The notes: generated by a model from the letters alone, not told the origin. Counted from the stretch's first letter, positions 27,389 to 37,881 are shown. The stretch is 64,000 bases of DNA from Paenibacillus lignilyticus (GCF_017942085.1 NZ_JAGKSP010000001.1:806001-870000); one strand, 5' to 3'. Translations and numbers: made by a program.

Positions 27389-28357
27389 TTATCCGTTTCG
27401 ATTTGCCATTCCTGCCAAGAAGCTAAGCATAAACTGTACGGCAAGGCGAGAAGTCACGTTGCGCACGTCCACGGCTGGGTCAATGCAAACAAAATCGATC
27501 CCCTTCACCTGGGGTAAAGCTCCGAGTCGATACAAGGCGTCAAGCGCGTCCCATGGATTCAGCCCCCCTGTCCCGATAGCCGGACAGCCCGGCGCATAAG
27601 CCTGATCGATGACGTCTACGTCGAAGCTGACATAGATCGCTTCCGTTCCGTCGCCGACAAGCGCGAGCGCTTGATCGATGACCGGATCGATGCCCGTGCG
27701 ACGCACATCGCGCGAGGAGAATACATGCACGCCATGGCTCTTCACATAATCGTGATACGGCTTTGCGTTCATAAATCCTCGGATACCGATTTGCACGATA
27801 TTCCGTCCATCGACGACACCGGACTCCAAGACCCCTCGGAAAGGGGTCCCATTGGTAACGCCGCCGTCTTCGAAATTACGCACGTCATGATGCGCGTCGA
27901 AATGAATAATGCCCACTTTCTTGCCCGGATAACGCCGGGAGAATGCTTTAATAGAGGGGCAGCTTGTCGAATGATCCCCGCCCAATAGGATCGGAACGAT
28001 AGAAGGCTGAGCCCTGTAGATCGCGTTCATGCTTTCCTCGATGCGGCGGTGGCATTCCGCGATATCCGTAACATGCATCTGAATGTCGCCGAGGTCGCGG
28101 ACGGCCATGTCCTGCAGATCAACGTCATATTCAAGCGAGTAGGTCGTAAACGACTTGAATGCCGTACGAATCGCCGCAGGCGTCGTCGAGGCGCTGGATA
28201 TCGAGATGGAAGGCTTAGAGAGCGGTACTCCGATGATCCCCGCCAGCAATTGTTCCTTGCCATCCCACTCTCGGATCCAATGCGCGACCTTTGTCTCCAG
28301 ATGATCTCGAAACACGGCCTGATCCGGTCTTTTCAGAAAAGGGATCTCCTGGCTCAT
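27389..28357 (-). CDS. hutG: formimidoylglutamase (arginase-family)
   Basis: 322 residues. Hydrolyses N-formimidoyl-L-glutamate to glutamate and formamide, the last step of the hut pathway. The binuclear manganese motifs of the ureohydrolase fold are visible: LLGGDHSTS, IIHFDAHHDVR and VSFDVDVID. The ATG at 28357 overlaps the hutI stop as ATGA, with AAGGAGGGG eight bases upstream; the earlier in-frame ATG lies inside hutI. Its location behind hutHUI distinguishes it from agmatinase or arginase. Confidence 0.93.
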   Translation of the reverse strand: MSQEIPFLKRPDQAVFRDHLETKVAHWIREWDGKEQLLAGIIGVPLSKPSISISSASTTPAAIRTAFKSFTTYSLEYDVDLQDMAVRDLGDIQMHVTDIAECHRRIEESMNAIYRAQPSIVPILLGGDHSTSCPSIKAFSRRYPGKKVGIIHFDAHHDVRNFEDGGVTNGTPFRGVLESGVVDGRNIVQIGIRGFMNAKPYHDYVKSHGVHVFSSRDVRRTGIDPVIDQALALVGDGTEAIYVSFDVDVIDQAYAPGCPAIGTGGLNPWDALDALYRLGALPQVKGIDFVCIDPAVDVRNVTSRLAVQFMLSFLAGMANRNG

Positions 28358-29667
28358 GGAAGCGTCCCCTCCTTCTTGGCTTGCAACGTGACGATTTGCC
28401 GATCCCAAACGGCGACATTCCCGTTCTTGATCACGCCGTACGCGTGGTTGATGCCGAAATGATAGGGCAAATAGGCAAGATTCGGCGCGTCGAATAGCGT
28501 GATATCTGCGCGCTTCCCTACCTCAATCGAACCAATCTGATCACCTCGGCCAATCGCGTTTGCCGCATTGATCGTGCAGGCCGTCAGAATCTCCTCCGGC
28601 GTCATCTTCAAGTTGAGCGAGGCGAGCATGATGACGAGTTGAATGGATTCGGTCGGACAGGATCCCGGATTATAATCGGTTGACAGGGACACCGGAAGGT
28701 TGAACCGATCGATCATGTCCCGCGCCCTTGCATGCTTGTTAAGTCCAAGGTTGAACGAAGTGCCTGGCAACAGCACCGGGATGACGCCGTTTGCCGCAAG
28801 CATCCGCAAGCCTTCGTCGGACGCCGCCAGCAGATGCTCCGCGGAAATCGCGCCGACTTCCCCCGCTAATTCGGTTCCGCCGAGCGATTCGATTTCATCG
28901 GCATGAATTTTGGAAAGCAGTCCGAGTCCCCGCCCTTCGAGCAATATACGACGAGATTGTTCTACTGTAAACACTCCATGTTCGCAAAATACGTCGCAAA
29001 ACTCCGCCAGGCCATGTTGCGCCACTTCGGCAAGCATGTCGCAGACGAGGTCTACGTAATCGTGAGCCCTGCCTTTATACTCGGGCGGCACTGCATGGGC
29101 GCCCATGAACGTTGAAACGACGTCAATCGGATGCATTTCGTTTAGCCGTTTCGCCGTACGCAGCTGTTTAAGCTCATCCTCTAAGGTAAGGCCATACCCG
29201 CTCTTCGCTTCCACCGTCGTTACGCCTTGCAAGAGCATAATATCGAGGCTTCGATACGCCTTGTCATATAATTGCTGCTCGCTTGAAGCACGGGTAGCTT
29301 GAACGGTGCTTAAGATGCCGCCGCCTTGAGCCAGAATATCCAAATAAGGGACGCCGGAACGCTTAAGCGCGAGTTCATGCTCCCTCGAGCCGCCATGTAC
29401 GAGATGCGTATGCGGATCAACGAGACCAGGCGTAACCAGATAACCGCGAGCATCCAGCGTCTGAGCAATTTCTACGCCTTGCAGCCGGTTTGTCACGTCT
29501 TCTTCGGAACCGACGAGCGCAATTCGTCCGCCTTGTATCGCGACCGCGGCATTTGTAATCTCCCGTAGCTCCTTCATCTCTCCTCCGTAACGAGGTACGT
29601 TCCCGATAGGGGTTACCAAACGGCCGATGCCTGTAAGCAGTAAGTCTATCCGTTCTATGATCGTCAC
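28354..29667 (-). CDS. hutI: imidazolonepropionase
   Basis: 437 residues. Opens the imidazolone ring to formimidoylglutamate. Amidohydrolase fold: VDPHTHLVHGGSREHE carries the first two metal ligands, with EAKSGYGL, STFMGAHAVPPEY, HADEI and STDYNPGSCPTES typical of HutI. The best start is the GTG at 29667, but AAGGAG ends only one base before it, an unusually short spacing; no better codon is seen nearby. Overlaps hutG by four bases and follows hutU by 25. Confidence 0.95.
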   Translation of the reverse strand: MTIIERIDLLLTGIGRLVTPIGNVPRYGGEMKELREITNAAVAIQGGRIALVGSEEDVTNRLQGVEIAQTLDARGYLVTPGLVDPHTHLVHGGSREHELALKRSGVPYLDILAQGGGILSTVQATRASSEQQLYDKAYRSLDIMLLQGVTTVEAKSGYGLTLEDELKQLRTAKRLNEMHPIDVVSTFMGAHAVPPEYKGRAHDYVDLVCDMLAEVAQHGLAEFCDVFCEHGVFTVEQSRRILLEGRGLGLLSKIHADEIESLGGTELAGEVGAISAEHLLAASDEGLRMLAANGVIPVLLPGTSFNLGLNKHARARDMIDRFNLPVSLSTDYNPGSCPTESIQLVIMLASLNLKMTPEEILTACTINAANAIGRGDQIGSIEVGKRADITLFDAPNLAYLPYHFGINHAYGVIKNGNVAVWDRQIVTLQAKKEGTLP

Positions 29668-29692
29668 GCTCCTTAAGGTTATAGGTTATCTC

Positions 29693-31366
29693 CTAATCGC
29701 GCATCGGAATGCGGATTCCATGTTTCTCCGCGCTGTCGATGGCTTCCTCGTAACCGGCATCCGCGTGACGGACGATGCCCATTCCCGGGTCCGACGTCAA
29801 CACGCAGCGCAGGCGTTCAGCTGCTTCGTCGGTACCATCGGCAACGACAACCATGCCTGCATGCAAGGAGTAACCCATACCGACGCCTCCTCCATGGTGG
29901 ACGGATACCCAGGAAGCGCCTGCCGATGTGTTGATGAGCGCGTTCAGAATCGCCCAGTCGCCAACCGCATCCGACCCGTCCTTCATCGCTTCCGTCTCCC
30001 GGTTCGGCGATGCCACGGAGCCGCAGTCCAGATGGTCGCGGCCGATCACGACCGGTGCTTTCAACTCGCCGCTCTTCACCATCTCGTTGAGCGCGAGACC
30101 GAACTTTTCCCGTTCTCCGTAACCGAGCCAGCAGATGCGTGCCGGAAGACCTTGAAACGCTACGCGTTCGCGCGCCATCTCAATCCAGCGGCGAAGATGA
30201 TCGTTCCCCGGGAACATGCGGAGAACAAGCTCATCCGTTTTGCGAATGTCCTCCGGGTCGCCGGAGAGCGCTGCCCAGCGGAATGGCCCTTTGCCTTCGC
30301 AGAACAGAGGACGGATATAAGCAGGCACGAAGCCGGGAAAGTCGAAGGCATTGGCAACCCCTTCATCGAACGCGACTTGACGAATGTTGTTCCCATAATC
30401 GAACACGACCGATCCGAGCCGCTGCAAGTCGAGCATCGCCTGAACATGGATTGCCATGCTTGCCTTGGACAGCTTCATGTATTGCTCCGGATCACTCGCT
30501 CGCAGTGCCGCCGCTTCATCCAAGGAATAACCGGCCGGAATGTAACCAACAAGCGGATCATGCGCGGACGTTTGATCCGTCACGAAATCCGGCTTGATGC
30601 CGCGGCGCACGAATTCGGGATAAATATCCGCCGCGTTCCCCAGTAGGCCAATGGCGAGCGCTCCCCCTTCTGAAATGGCTTTGTTCGCCAATGCCAAGGC
30701 TTCATCCAGCGTTTCCGCGAGAACATCGCAGTACCTCGTTTGAATGCGCCGTTCGATACGCGCACGATCGACTTCGACGGCGATGACGACGCCTTCGTTC
30801 ATCGTGACGGCCAGCGGCTGCGCGCCGCCCATGCCGCCTAGCCCCGCCGTCAATGTCAGCGTGCCTTTGAGCGTACCTCCTGCATGTTGACGGGCGGCTT
30901 CGGCGAAGGTTTCGTACGTCCCTTGCAAAATTCCCTGGGTCCCAATATAAATCCAGCTGCCGGCAGTCATTTGACCGTACATCATCAGCCCCTTCTGCTC
31001 CAGCTCGCGGAAGTGCTCCCAAGTTGCCCATTTCGGCACGAGTACGGAATTGGACAACAGGACGCGGGGAGCGCGTTCATGGGTTCTGAAGACGCCGACC
31101 GGCTTACCGGATTGGACCAGCAGCGTTTCGTCGTTCTCTAATCGCTGCAGCTCACGCACGATGGCGTCATAGGATGGCCAGTTGCGTGCTGCTTTGCCGA
31201 TGCCGCCATAAACGACCAGTTCTTCCGGACGCTCCGCAACCTCAGGGTCGAGATTATTCATCAGCATTCGGAGTGCCGCTTCCTGCACCCAGCCTTTGCA
31301 CGACAATTCCGTGCCGCGCGGAGCTCGGATTACACGTTTTGGTTCCGGTTGATTATTCGTAGTCAT
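29693..31366 (-). CDS. hutU: urocanate hydratase
   Basis: 557 residues, the standard length. Converts urocanate to imidazolonepropionate with a tightly bound NAD+. Seen: [20 protein letters not shown] at the N-terminus, [13 protein letters not shown] (dinucleotide site), DQTSAHDPL, and ICWLGYGER plus [20 protein letters not shown] near the active site. The ATG at 31366 has GGGGAGG seven bases upstream; the longer upstream frame has no ribosome site and enters hutH. Confidence 0.97.
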   Translation of the reverse strand: MTTNNQPEPKRVIRAPRGTELSCKGWVQEAALRMLMNNLDPEVAERPEELVVYGGIGKAARNWPSYDAIVRELQRLENDETLLVQSGKPVGVFRTHERAPRVLLSNSVLVPKWATWEHFRELEQKGLMMYGQMTAGSWIYIGTQGILQGTYETFAEAARQHAGGTLKGTLTLTAGLGGMGGAQPLAVTMNEGVVIAVEVDRARIERRIQTRYCDVLAETLDEALALANKAISEGGALAIGLLGNAADIYPEFVRRGIKPDFVTDQTSAHDPLVGYIPAGYSLDEAAALRASDPEQYMKLSKASMAIHVQAMLDLQRLGSVVFDYGNNIRQVAFDEGVANAFDFPGFVPAYIRPLFCEGKGPFRWAALSGDPEDIRKTDELVLRMFPGNDHLRRWIEMARERVAFQGLPARICWLGYGEREKFGLALNEMVKSGELKAPVVIGRDHLDCGSVASPNRETEAMKDGSDAVGDWAILNALINTSAGASWVSVHHGGGVGMGYSLHAGMVVVADGTDEAAERLRCVLTSDPGMGIVRHADAGYEEAIDSAEKHGIRIPMRD

Positions 31367-31394
31367 ATCGGATCCTCCCCTAGAACATGATTGA

Positions 31395-32924
31395 CTAATA
31401 CAGTGGTCCGGTAATGGCTTCCACCGCGACCAGAAATTCGCCGGACAGCAAAGCGTCCGCTGTTCTTTCGATATCGGCCGAAGTGGAACGGTCATCCACG
31501 ACCGGCGGAACGAGGGTTCTCAGCTTCTCGTATAACGCACGAGTTGCGGGAGCTAACCCGTCCGCCCCGATAAACTCGGCTGCCTCAGCGGCACAGATCA
31601 ATTCAATCGCAAGCACCTTGGAAACGTTGTCAACCACCTGTACCGCATGTCTGGCGGCCGTTGTCCCCATGGAAACGTGATCCTCCTGGTTGGCCGATGA
31701 CGGAATTGAATCTACGCTTGCCGGATGGGCGAGCACCTTATTCTCCGAAACGAGTGATGCACTAACATATTGCGTAATCATCAATCCTGACCCGATACCC
31801 GGGTTGCGACTAAGGAAAGGAGGCAAGCCGCCGGATAACGCCGGATTGACGAGCCGTTCGGTTCGGCGCTCCGAAATATTCGCAAGCTCGCTCATCCCGA
31901 TTTTCAGAAAATCCATGGCAAACGCGATCGGTTGACCATGGAAATTGCCTCCCGAGATGACCTGCCCATCTTCCGGAAATAAGAGCGGATTATCGGTAGC
32001 GGAATTGATTTCGATGGTCAGTTTATCCCGCACATAATCAAGCACTTGGCGAGTAGCTCCATGCACTTGCGGCAGGCAGCGAAGCGAATAAGCATCTTGT
32101 ACCCGGATCTCTCCCTGCCGCGTCGTTAGTTTACTGCCTTTCAGCAGGGTCCGGAAATTCTTCGCCACGCCAATCTGTTCGGGATAAGGTCTCGCTTGGT
32201 GCACTTCCTCAGCGAATGCTTCCGGGATCCCGCGCAAGCTTTCCAAAGTGAGCGCTGCGATCGCGTCTGCGATTTGGGCCAATCGTTGTGCTTTCATGAA
32301 GGTGAGCGTGCCGATCGAGGTCATGATCTGGGTACCGTTGATGAGCGCCAACCCCTCTTTTGCCTGCAAGGTGATGGGTTTCAACCCTGCTCGGGCCAGC
32401 GCCGCAGCACCCGGAAGCCGCTCCCCTTGATAGAAAGCCTCCCCTTCGCCCATCAGCACGAGCGCCAGATGGGAAAGCGGCGCTAAATCACCGCTTGCGC
32501 CGAGCGAGCCTTGCTCGGGTACAACGGGATGCACGCCTAAATTGATACAATCGATCAGCAATTGCAGCGTGACCGGACGAATGCCGGAATACCCTTTGGC
32601 AAGCGCATTGGCGCGAAGAAGCATGAGCGCCCGAACCGTTGCTTCCGGCAAGGGGCTGCCTACCGCGCAGGCGTGACTGCGAATTAAGTTGATTTGCAGC
32701 TTCGCGGCGTCTTGAGGCGAGATATGCACATCGCTGAATTTACCGAAACCCGTGCTTACGCCATAAACGACTTTGCCGGCGGCAACAAGCTCTTCCACCA
32801 TTTCACGGCAGCGACTCACACGCTCGGCCGCATCCGCACACAGTATGACCGCTCTGCAATCCAATGCCACTTCCATCACCAGTTCAGGCACGAGCTGCTT
32901 TCCATCCAGTACGACAGGCGTCAT
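31395..32924 (-). CDS. hutH: histidine ammonia-lyase
   Basis: 509 residues. Deaminates histidine to urocanate. The MIO cofactor forms from Ala-Ser-Gly 143-145 in [25 protein letters not shown] and QEDHVSMGT are also typical. The ATG at 32924 gives the family N-terminus ([11 protein letters not shown]) behind GAGGGG; an ATG at 32960, also with a possible ribosome site, would add 12 residues. First gene of hutHUIG. No hutP or histidine permease gene is in the window. Confidence 0.96.
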   Translation of the reverse strand: MTPVVLDGKQLVPELVMEVALDCRAVILCADAAERVSRCREMVEELVAAGKVVYGVSTGFGKFSDVHISPQDAAKLQINLIRSHACAVGSPLPEATVRALMLLRANALAKGYSGIRPVTLQLLIDCINLGVHPVVPEQGSLGASGDLAPLSHLALVLMGEGEAFYQGERLPGAAALARAGLKPITLQAKEGLALINGTQIMTSIGTLTFMKAQRLAQIADAIAALTLESLRGIPEAFAEEVHQARPYPEQIGVAKNFRTLLKGSKLTTRQGEIRVQDAYSLRCLPQVHGATRQVLDYVRDKLTIEINSATDNPLLFPEDGQVISGGNFHGQPIAFAMDFLKIGMSELANISERRTERLVNPALSGGLPPFLSRNPGIGSGLMITQYVSASLVSENKVLAHPASVDSIPSSANQEDHVSMGTTAARHAVQVVDNVSKVLAIELICAAEAAEFIGADGLAPATRALYEKLRTLVPPVVDDRSTSADIERTADALLSGEFLVAVEAITGPLY

Positions 32925-32993
32925 GTCAACACCCCTCTCTTGTTGTTCGGCGACTAACATGTCGAGTGATCCCCTTTCTTGCTTTAATATAAG

Positions 32994-33036
32994 AAAGGGA
33001 CCGAGCGGAAGCTTTAAGCTTCCACGCGGTCCCTTT
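32994..33036 (-). terminator. leader hairpin upstream of hutH (possible attenuator)
   Basis: A 10-bp outer stem (32994-33003 with 33027-33036) and an 8-bp inner stem (33007-33014 with 33016-33023), then TTTCTTATATT on the minus strand, between the hut promoter and hutH. The flanking sequence around 33040-33048 (AAAAGGGGAT on plus) is complementary to 32968-32978, so an alternative fold that breaks the hairpin is possible. Confidence 0.5.
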
Positions 33037-33130
33037 TCGAAAAGGGGATATGCGATTGTCCAGTATCATGCTTTCGCCAATACTTCATCGCGACCCACTC
33101 GTTTCAGTTGTAGTTTTCGATTCATCTTTA

Positions 33131-33160
33131 ATTGTCACATGCCGGTTTGAATGTTGTCAA
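33131..33160 (-). promoter_or_regulatory. promoter of the hut operon
   Basis: TTGACA (33160-33155), an 18-bp spacer and an extended -10, TGT-GACAAT (33139-33131), on the minus strand. It leaves a leader of about 200 bases before hutH. Confidence 0.6.
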
Positions 33161-33201
33161 TGGGGTCTCGCGGACGCGGCGCGGGAAATGTGGCCGATGG
33201 T

Positions 33202-34983
33202 TTACCACGGCAGCTCGATGATGACCGTGACGCCGGGGCCTTCATTGCGCCGATAAGTAAGTCCATACTCTTCTCCATAGAGCAGCTTAATACGTTTGTT
33301 GATATTATTTGCGCCATATCCGTGGAAGGGGTCGGTTCGATCCCTATTGAAAATACGTTCCAGGTTTTCCTGCGAGATGCCCACCCCGTCGTCTTTCACC
33401 GTGATCACGATTTTGCCATGGACGGCATTTGCGCTGATCGTAATGGTCCCTGTCTCGCTTTCCGTCTCCAGAATGCCGTGAATGATCGAATTTTCGACCA
33501 AGGGCTGCAGCGTGATTTTCGGCATCGCATGTTCATAGAGCGCTTCCGGAATATCGATCACAAGCGTAATGCCGTTCTTGAACCTGGCGTTCTGAATGTC
33601 GATGTAGGCGGCAATATGCTCGACTTCATTGCGCAAAGAGACGATGTCCTCCCCTTTGCTTAAGCTAAGCTTATAGAATTTGGACAGCGATTGGACAAGA
33701 TCATAGATGCCTTGCTCCTGAATGCGCATCGCCTTCCAGTAGATCAGGTCAAGCGTGTTATAGAGAAAATGCGGATTAATTTGCGCCTGCAGTGCTTTGA
33801 GCTCCATCGATTTCACTTCTTGCCCCAGCGCATATTTCTCATCGAGCAGCTGCGTAACCTTGGCGATCATCGACTTGAAGTTCCGCGATAATTCCCCGAT
33901 CTCATCCTTGCCCTCGTGCTGAATTTGCAGGTCGAAGTCGCCCTGCTTCACGCTCTTCATCTGCGAGATCAGACCGCGAATTCTGCGCGTACCGGACGCA
34001 GCAGCGAGAAAGGCCAGCGGCAGCAGGAACATCGCAATTAAGAACGCAATGGCCAGCATCTGCTTCATCGCTTTCTTCTGCGAGCCCAGAATCTCCTTAT
34101 ACGGAGTCAAGCTGACCAAATACCAGTCGGAATCCTCGACCAGCTGCGCCCCGACCAAATACTCCGCATTGTCGAAAACCCGCTTGCCCCAGACCCCTTC
34201 CTTGAACTGATCGTTCGTGCTCCCTTTCAGAATGTCCGACTTGAACGACAGCATCCCTGCATTCGCATGGGAGGAATGAACCAGGATCTCGCCGGCTTGG
34301 TTGATCAGAAATACGGAGGACTCCTTCGTAAACGCTACGCGATCCAGAATCGATTCGAATATACTCTTGGGCATATCGACACTGAGGACCCCGATCACAT
34401 TCTGGAAGCTTTCGTTATCGAAGATACTTCTTGCGATTGTAAACGTCGGCGTCTTCTCCTTCTGCAAATCATTCAGCAGAATCATGCTTGGGAATACCTC
34501 GAACGTAGTGCTGCTCTTATTCAAATTCGCGTACCACGCGGTGGACGCAATCCGATTGGTGCTCATTACGTCATCGGTTTCGTTCGTGCTTGCTACGGCC
34601 TGAGAGGTATATAAGCTTGTTTTGATAATGTCTTCGCTTGGCTTCGTAATATAAAATTGCTTGCGGATGCCTTCGACATCGAAGCTCCATAACCCGTAGC
34701 TATTGTAGTAATAGCTGGCGCTCCGATGCAAAATATCTTGGATTTTCTCATTCGAAGCCAGGATCGTTAAGAAGTTCTTGGCGACATATAGCTTAAATTC
34801 CATAAACGATCGGCTCTGTTCGAATACTTGCCGGGAGGAATACCTCGCTTGCGTCTCGAGATCCTTAGAGGAGATGCGATAATTCACGATAATAAACAAT
34901 GTGAAAGGGATCGCAAGCAGCAGTAAATATTGCAGGAAAAGCTTATAGTGCATTTTCAAATCGCGGTAGATGTTAACTCTCAT
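33202..34983 (-). CDS. YesM-type sensor histidine kinase
   Basis: 593 residues. Two transmembrane segments (about 15-35 and 300-320) enclose an extracellular Cache-like sensor domain; a HAMP domain follows (RRIRGLISQMKSVKQGDF), then the His_kinase domain with the phospho-acceptor in INPHFLYNTLDLIYWKA and an ATPase domain (DDGVGISQENL, GYGANNINKRIKLLYG). It overlaps the response-regulator gene by 11 bases. Such pairs in this family usually sense extracellular carbohydrates and control nearby ABC importers. No transporter gene is directly adjacent, so the target is unclear. Confidence 0.93.
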   Translation of the reverse strand: MRVNIYRDLKMHYKLFLQYLLLLAIPFTLFIIVNYRISSKDLETQARYSSRQVFEQSRSFMEFKLYVAKNFLTILASNEKIQDILHRSASYYYNSYGLWSFDVEGIRKQFYITKPSEDIIKTSLYTSQAVASTNETDDVMSTNRIASTAWYANLNKSSTTFEVFPSMILLNDLQKEKTPTFTIARSIFDNESFQNVIGVLSVDMPKSIFESILDRVAFTKESSVFLINQAGEILVHSSHANAGMLSFKSDILKGSTNDQFKEGVWGKRVFDNAEYLVGAQLVEDSDWYLVSLTPYKEILGSQKKAMKQMLAIAFLIAMFLLPLAFLAAASGTRRIRGLISQMKSVKQGDFDLQIQHEGKDEIGELSRNFKSMIAKVTQLLDEKYALGQEVKSMELKALQAQINPHFLYNTLDLIYWKAMRIQEQGIYDLVQSLSKFYKLSLSKGEDIVSLRNEVEHIAAYIDIQNARFKNGITLVIDIPEALYEHAMPKITLQPLVENSIIHGILETESETGTITISANAVHGKIVITVKDDGVGISQENLERIFNRDRTDPFHGYGANNINKRIKLLYGEEYGLTYRRNEGPGVTVIIELPW

Positions 34984-36544
34984 AGAGCTGCTTCATCCTA
35001 TACTCGGATGGTGTGGAGCCTGTGTATTTCTTGAACAGCGTGGAGAAATAGTTCGTATCCGTGAGTCCGATTTCGGTTGTAATATCGTACAGCTTCTTAT
35101 TGCGGTCCTGCAGCAGCCCTTTCGCTTTCTCGATGCGAAGCGCCGTGATGAATTCATTCAGGGTACGGCCGGTCGATTTCTTGAAAAAAGCGCATAAGTA
35201 CGTTTGACTCAAATACGTATGCTGAGCGATGGTCTGAATCGACAGCTGATTGCTGTCGTAATGGCTTGCGATATACTTCTTGATCTCGTCGATTTTCTCG
35301 ATGCCGCCTGCCCTGCTCTCCGGCTTCAGCATCGTCATGTCGATATTCGAGCGCAGAAACGCGGCAAGCTCGCTAAGGGTAATGCGCGTATCGATTTCAC
35401 GCCACATATACGTCGTTTCTTGCTCATCGCCGGAATCGGCAGCATCCCACTGCATCGTCACTTCAAACAGTATCCGCAAATGATTGAAATAGAGGTTTCT
35501 GATCTTATTCGTGTCGGGGTCCTCGGCGGCGGCGATTGCTTCTGTCAACTGATTGACATAGTCGATTATTGCTTCAGGCGGGTCGCTTCTGAGCATCTTC
35601 TTAAAGCGGTTATAAACGCCTTTGTCCAGTTCATAACAGCCGGGCGCAGCAGAATTCGGAAAGTAAATCCGATTCGTCCCCGCGTAAAATTGACGTTTCG
35701 CCGCTTCTGTCGCCGCCTTGTACGACAAGGAGAATGCATCGGTTCGGACCGTTTGATCGCTGCAGCCCGCAGACAGCGAATAGTTCCCCTGCGAAGCCTC
35801 TTGAATCGATTCCAGTATATTCCCGGCGAATGCTTCGGCCTTCATCTGTTGAACCGCGGCTGGATCATTCGCGATGATCGCCAAACATCGATCTCCCACG
35901 AATCCGGCGATATATCGTTGATCCGAGTTGCTCGGAGAATGATTCAATAGGTGAAGTATTCGCTGCTTGACCAGCGGTTTCTCATCTTCTGCTGTGGCAG
36001 AGGACCAATTAAACAGAAATGTATAGACGCGGAAGGGTTCGCTCGTCGTTAACGGCAAAATGCCGGAGTCGACGCGATCCATCCAGACCGACAGATCCGT
36101 TTTGTTGCAGATCACATCCACAACGATCTCCTCGCGCCGATACTGAATATCTACCTTTTGGGTAGCCGCATGTTCAATCTTCTTCACAACGTCGATAAAC
36201 AGCGTCTTCAGCTGCTCCATGTCGACAGGCTTGTCCAGATAGTCGACGGCATGCAGCTGAATCGCCGATTTCAAATACTCTTTGTCCGAGAAGCCGCTAA
36301 GGAATACAATCTCACAATCCGGATAGAGGATGCGGAACCTCTGCGCCAGCTCAATGCCATTCATCTTCGGCATGCGAATATCGGTCAGCAATATCGACGG
36401 CTTGAACTTCTCTGCAAGCGCAAGCGCCGCAATGCCGTTCTCCGCCGAATGCATTTCTGTAATTCCCCAATCAGACCAGGGCACCAGCTCCATCAAACTA
36501 TCACGTGTCGTTTCTTCATCATCGACGATCATCAAGTTAATCAC
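34973..36544 (-). CDS. YesN-type response regulator with AraC DNA-binding domain
   Basis: 523 residues. Receiver domain at residues 1-120 with acidic pair Asp8/Asp9 and phospho-acceptor Asp55 in LLTDIRMPKMNG; a long middle region; a C-terminal AraC double helix-turn-helix (IKKYIASHYDSNQLSIQTIA..., then TTEIGLTDTNYFSTLFKKYTG). The GTG at 36544 was chosen because GGGGGAG lies four bases upstream and it gives a normal MINLMIVDDE start; an in-frame ATG at 36574 lies upstream of that ribosome site. Partner of the adjacent sensor kinase. Confidence 0.92.
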   Translation of the reverse strand: MINLMIVDDEETTRDSLMELVPWSDWGITEMHSAENGIAALALAEKFKPSILLTDIRMPKMNGIELAQRFRILYPDCEIVFLSGFSDKEYLKSAIQLHAVDYLDKPVDMEQLKTLFIDVVKKIEHAATQKVDIQYRREEIVVDVICNKTDLSVWMDRVDSGILPLTTSEPFRVYTFLFNWSSATAEDEKPLVKQRILHLLNHSPSNSDQRYIAGFVGDRCLAIIANDPAAVQQMKAEAFAGNILESIQEASQGNYSLSAGCSDQTVRTDAFSLSYKAATEAAKRQFYAGTNRIYFPNSAAPGCYELDKGVYNRFKKMLRSDPPEAIIDYVNQLTEAIAAAEDPDTNKIRNLYFNHLRILFEVTMQWDAADSGDEQETTYMWREIDTRITLSELAAFLRSNIDMTMLKPESRAGGIEKIDEIKKYIASHYDSNQLSIQTIAQHTYLSQTYLCAFFKKSTGRTLNEFITALRIEKAKGLLQDRNKKLYDITTEIGLTDTNYFSTLFKKYTGSTPSEYRMKQLYES

Positions 36545-36559
36545 CCTGCTCCCCCTCTC

Positions 36560-36588
36560 TGAAATCGCTTTCAAACATCTCTATTATA
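36560..36588 (-). promoter_or_regulatory. promoter with perfect cre site for the two-component operon
   Basis: On the minus strand the 14-mer TGAAAGCGATTTCA (36573-36560) fits the CcpA consensus TGWNANCGNTNWCA at every fixed position. A TATAAT -10 lies just upstream at 36588-36583, so the site covers roughly +1 to +15. Carbon-catabolite repression of the kinase/regulator pair is expected. Confidence 0.7.
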
Positions 36589-36614
36589 TAACTTAACGGT
36601 TCAGAGTTACATAG

Positions 36615-36653
36615 AAAAACCGCTTACTCCCATCGTTCGATGGAAGTAAGCGG
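36615..36653 (-). terminator. terminator of the WG-repeat gene
   Basis: Hairpin CCGCTTACT.../...AGTAAGCGG with a TTCG-like loop, followed by T5 on the minus strand, 14 bases after the stop. Confidence 0.85.
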
Positions 36654-36666
36654 CTGCTGTGGCGAC

Positions 36667-37755
36667 TCATTGCTGCGGCGGCCATACAATCGTTCCGCTG
36701 CGATTCATATATCCTCGTATATAGTCCCGCGAGTCCGGAACGTTAATATAAACCTCTGCCAGCTCCCCGATGAATGAGGCCGCCCATTCGAACTGCACCT
36801 TGATCACAAACTTGCCGGAAGTATTGATAAAGCCGTATTTCTGCCCTGTGCTTGCCGGTGCCAGACCGCCGGAGAAGGTTCCGCCCGCTTTAATATTCTG
36901 GATCATCTTCTGTCCCTTCTTGTTGATATAGAAGGTAACCCCGTTGCGTTCCACGAACGCCAGCCCTTCCGAGAACGGCTGCGCCATCGAGAACTGCGGC
37001 TTCAGAATATACTTCCCGGTTTTATCGATATAACCATATTTTCCATTCTCATACACAACGGCTGCTCCATCGGAGAATGACTCTGCATGGGTAAAACGCG
37101 GAGACACCACTAGCTTTCCCGATGTATTGATATAGCCAAACTTGCCATTCAGAGCCAGCTTAACGGCCGCCATTCCCTCCGCGAAGTCTGCTGTGTAACT
37201 GAATTGATAGGGAATAACCAATTGCCCCTTCGTGTCTATGAAGCCGGTAGCTTTGCCAAGATTGACTCGAGCAAGCCCCTCCGAGAAGTTAAACGCCTTC
37301 ACATAAATCGGCCGAATTGCGATCTGCCCTTGGCTGTCCTTATAGCCATACCGAAGCTCAGTCTTACCGTTAGTTCCTTGAATCTTTTCCGTATAGATGG
37401 TCAGTCGGTCATACATCAAACCACAACTATTCATCGCGCAATCAAACAGTTTGTCTCCCGCAAGGGTATAGTACGTCACCTTCTTCTCTGCAAGATTGGT
37501 GATGACATAAGAATTCCCCGGCTTGCTGTCGTACCATATGCCATCATAGATCGGCGCTACTACCGGTTCGCCTTTACTGTTGATGAGACCATATTTACCA
37601 TCTAATTCGACGCGATACAGCCGTTCCACGGCCGGCTTCTGTTCCGCTGCGATCGGTTTACCCGCGACAGACACTTCTGCCTGTCCGTGCCCCAACCAAG
37701 CAAATCCCGTCATTGCAAGCATCATTGCAGCAATGGCTGCGACCCGTTTCAGCAT
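36667..37755 (-). CDS. secreted WG-repeat protein
   Basis: 362 residues. A signal peptide (MLKRVAAIAAMMLAMTGFAW, cleavage near residue 25-30) is followed by six or seven WG (KWG-type) beta repeats such as KYGLINSKGEPVV, ATGFIDTKGQLVI, KFGYINTSGKLVV, KYGYIDKTGKYIL and KYGFINTSGKFVI. WG repeats are thought to mediate protein or surface binding. The ATG at 37755 has GGGGGC six bases upstream; the longer frame upstream is non-coding. Monocistronic, cell-surface or secreted, precise function unknown. Confidence 0.88.
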   Translation of the reverse strand: MLKRVAAIAAMMLAMTGFAWLGHGQAEVSVAGKPIAAEQKPAVERLYRVELDGKYGLINSKGEPVVAPIYDGIWYDSKPGNSYVITNLAEKKVTYYTLAGDKLFDCAMNSCGLMYDRLTIYTEKIQGTNGKTELRYGYKDSQGQIAIRPIYVKAFNFSEGLARVNLGKATGFIDTKGQLVIPYQFSYTADFAEGMAAVKLALNGKFGYINTSGKLVVSPRFTHAESFSDGAAVVYENGKYGYIDKTGKYILKPQFSMAQPFSEGLAFVERNGVTFYINKKGQKMIQNIKAGGTFSGGLAPASTGQKYGFINTSGKFVIKVQFEWAASFIGELAEVYINVPDSRDYIRGYMNRSGTIVWPPQQ

Positions 37756-37843
37756 GTGATTGCCCCCTGTTTTCCAATAACATGTAGATATCTCAATATC
37801 TAGACGCATCGTAACGAGAAAAGTGTGCAGCTTGCAATCAAAT

Positions 37844-37881
37844 AAAAAAGAACAGGCTGCCGGGTTAGCCCGGCAGCCTGT
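37844..37881 (-). terminator. terminator of the isomerase/dehydrogenase operon
   Basis: A 13-bp GC-rich stem (37852-37881) and a T-rich tail on the minus strand (complement of AAAAAAG at 37844-37850). Confidence 0.88.

Noticed and set aside
33066..33125. 19-codon ORF in the hut leader
   Set aside because: It starts almost at the predicted transcription start without a ribosome site and has no histidine codons, so it does not look like an attenuation leader peptide.
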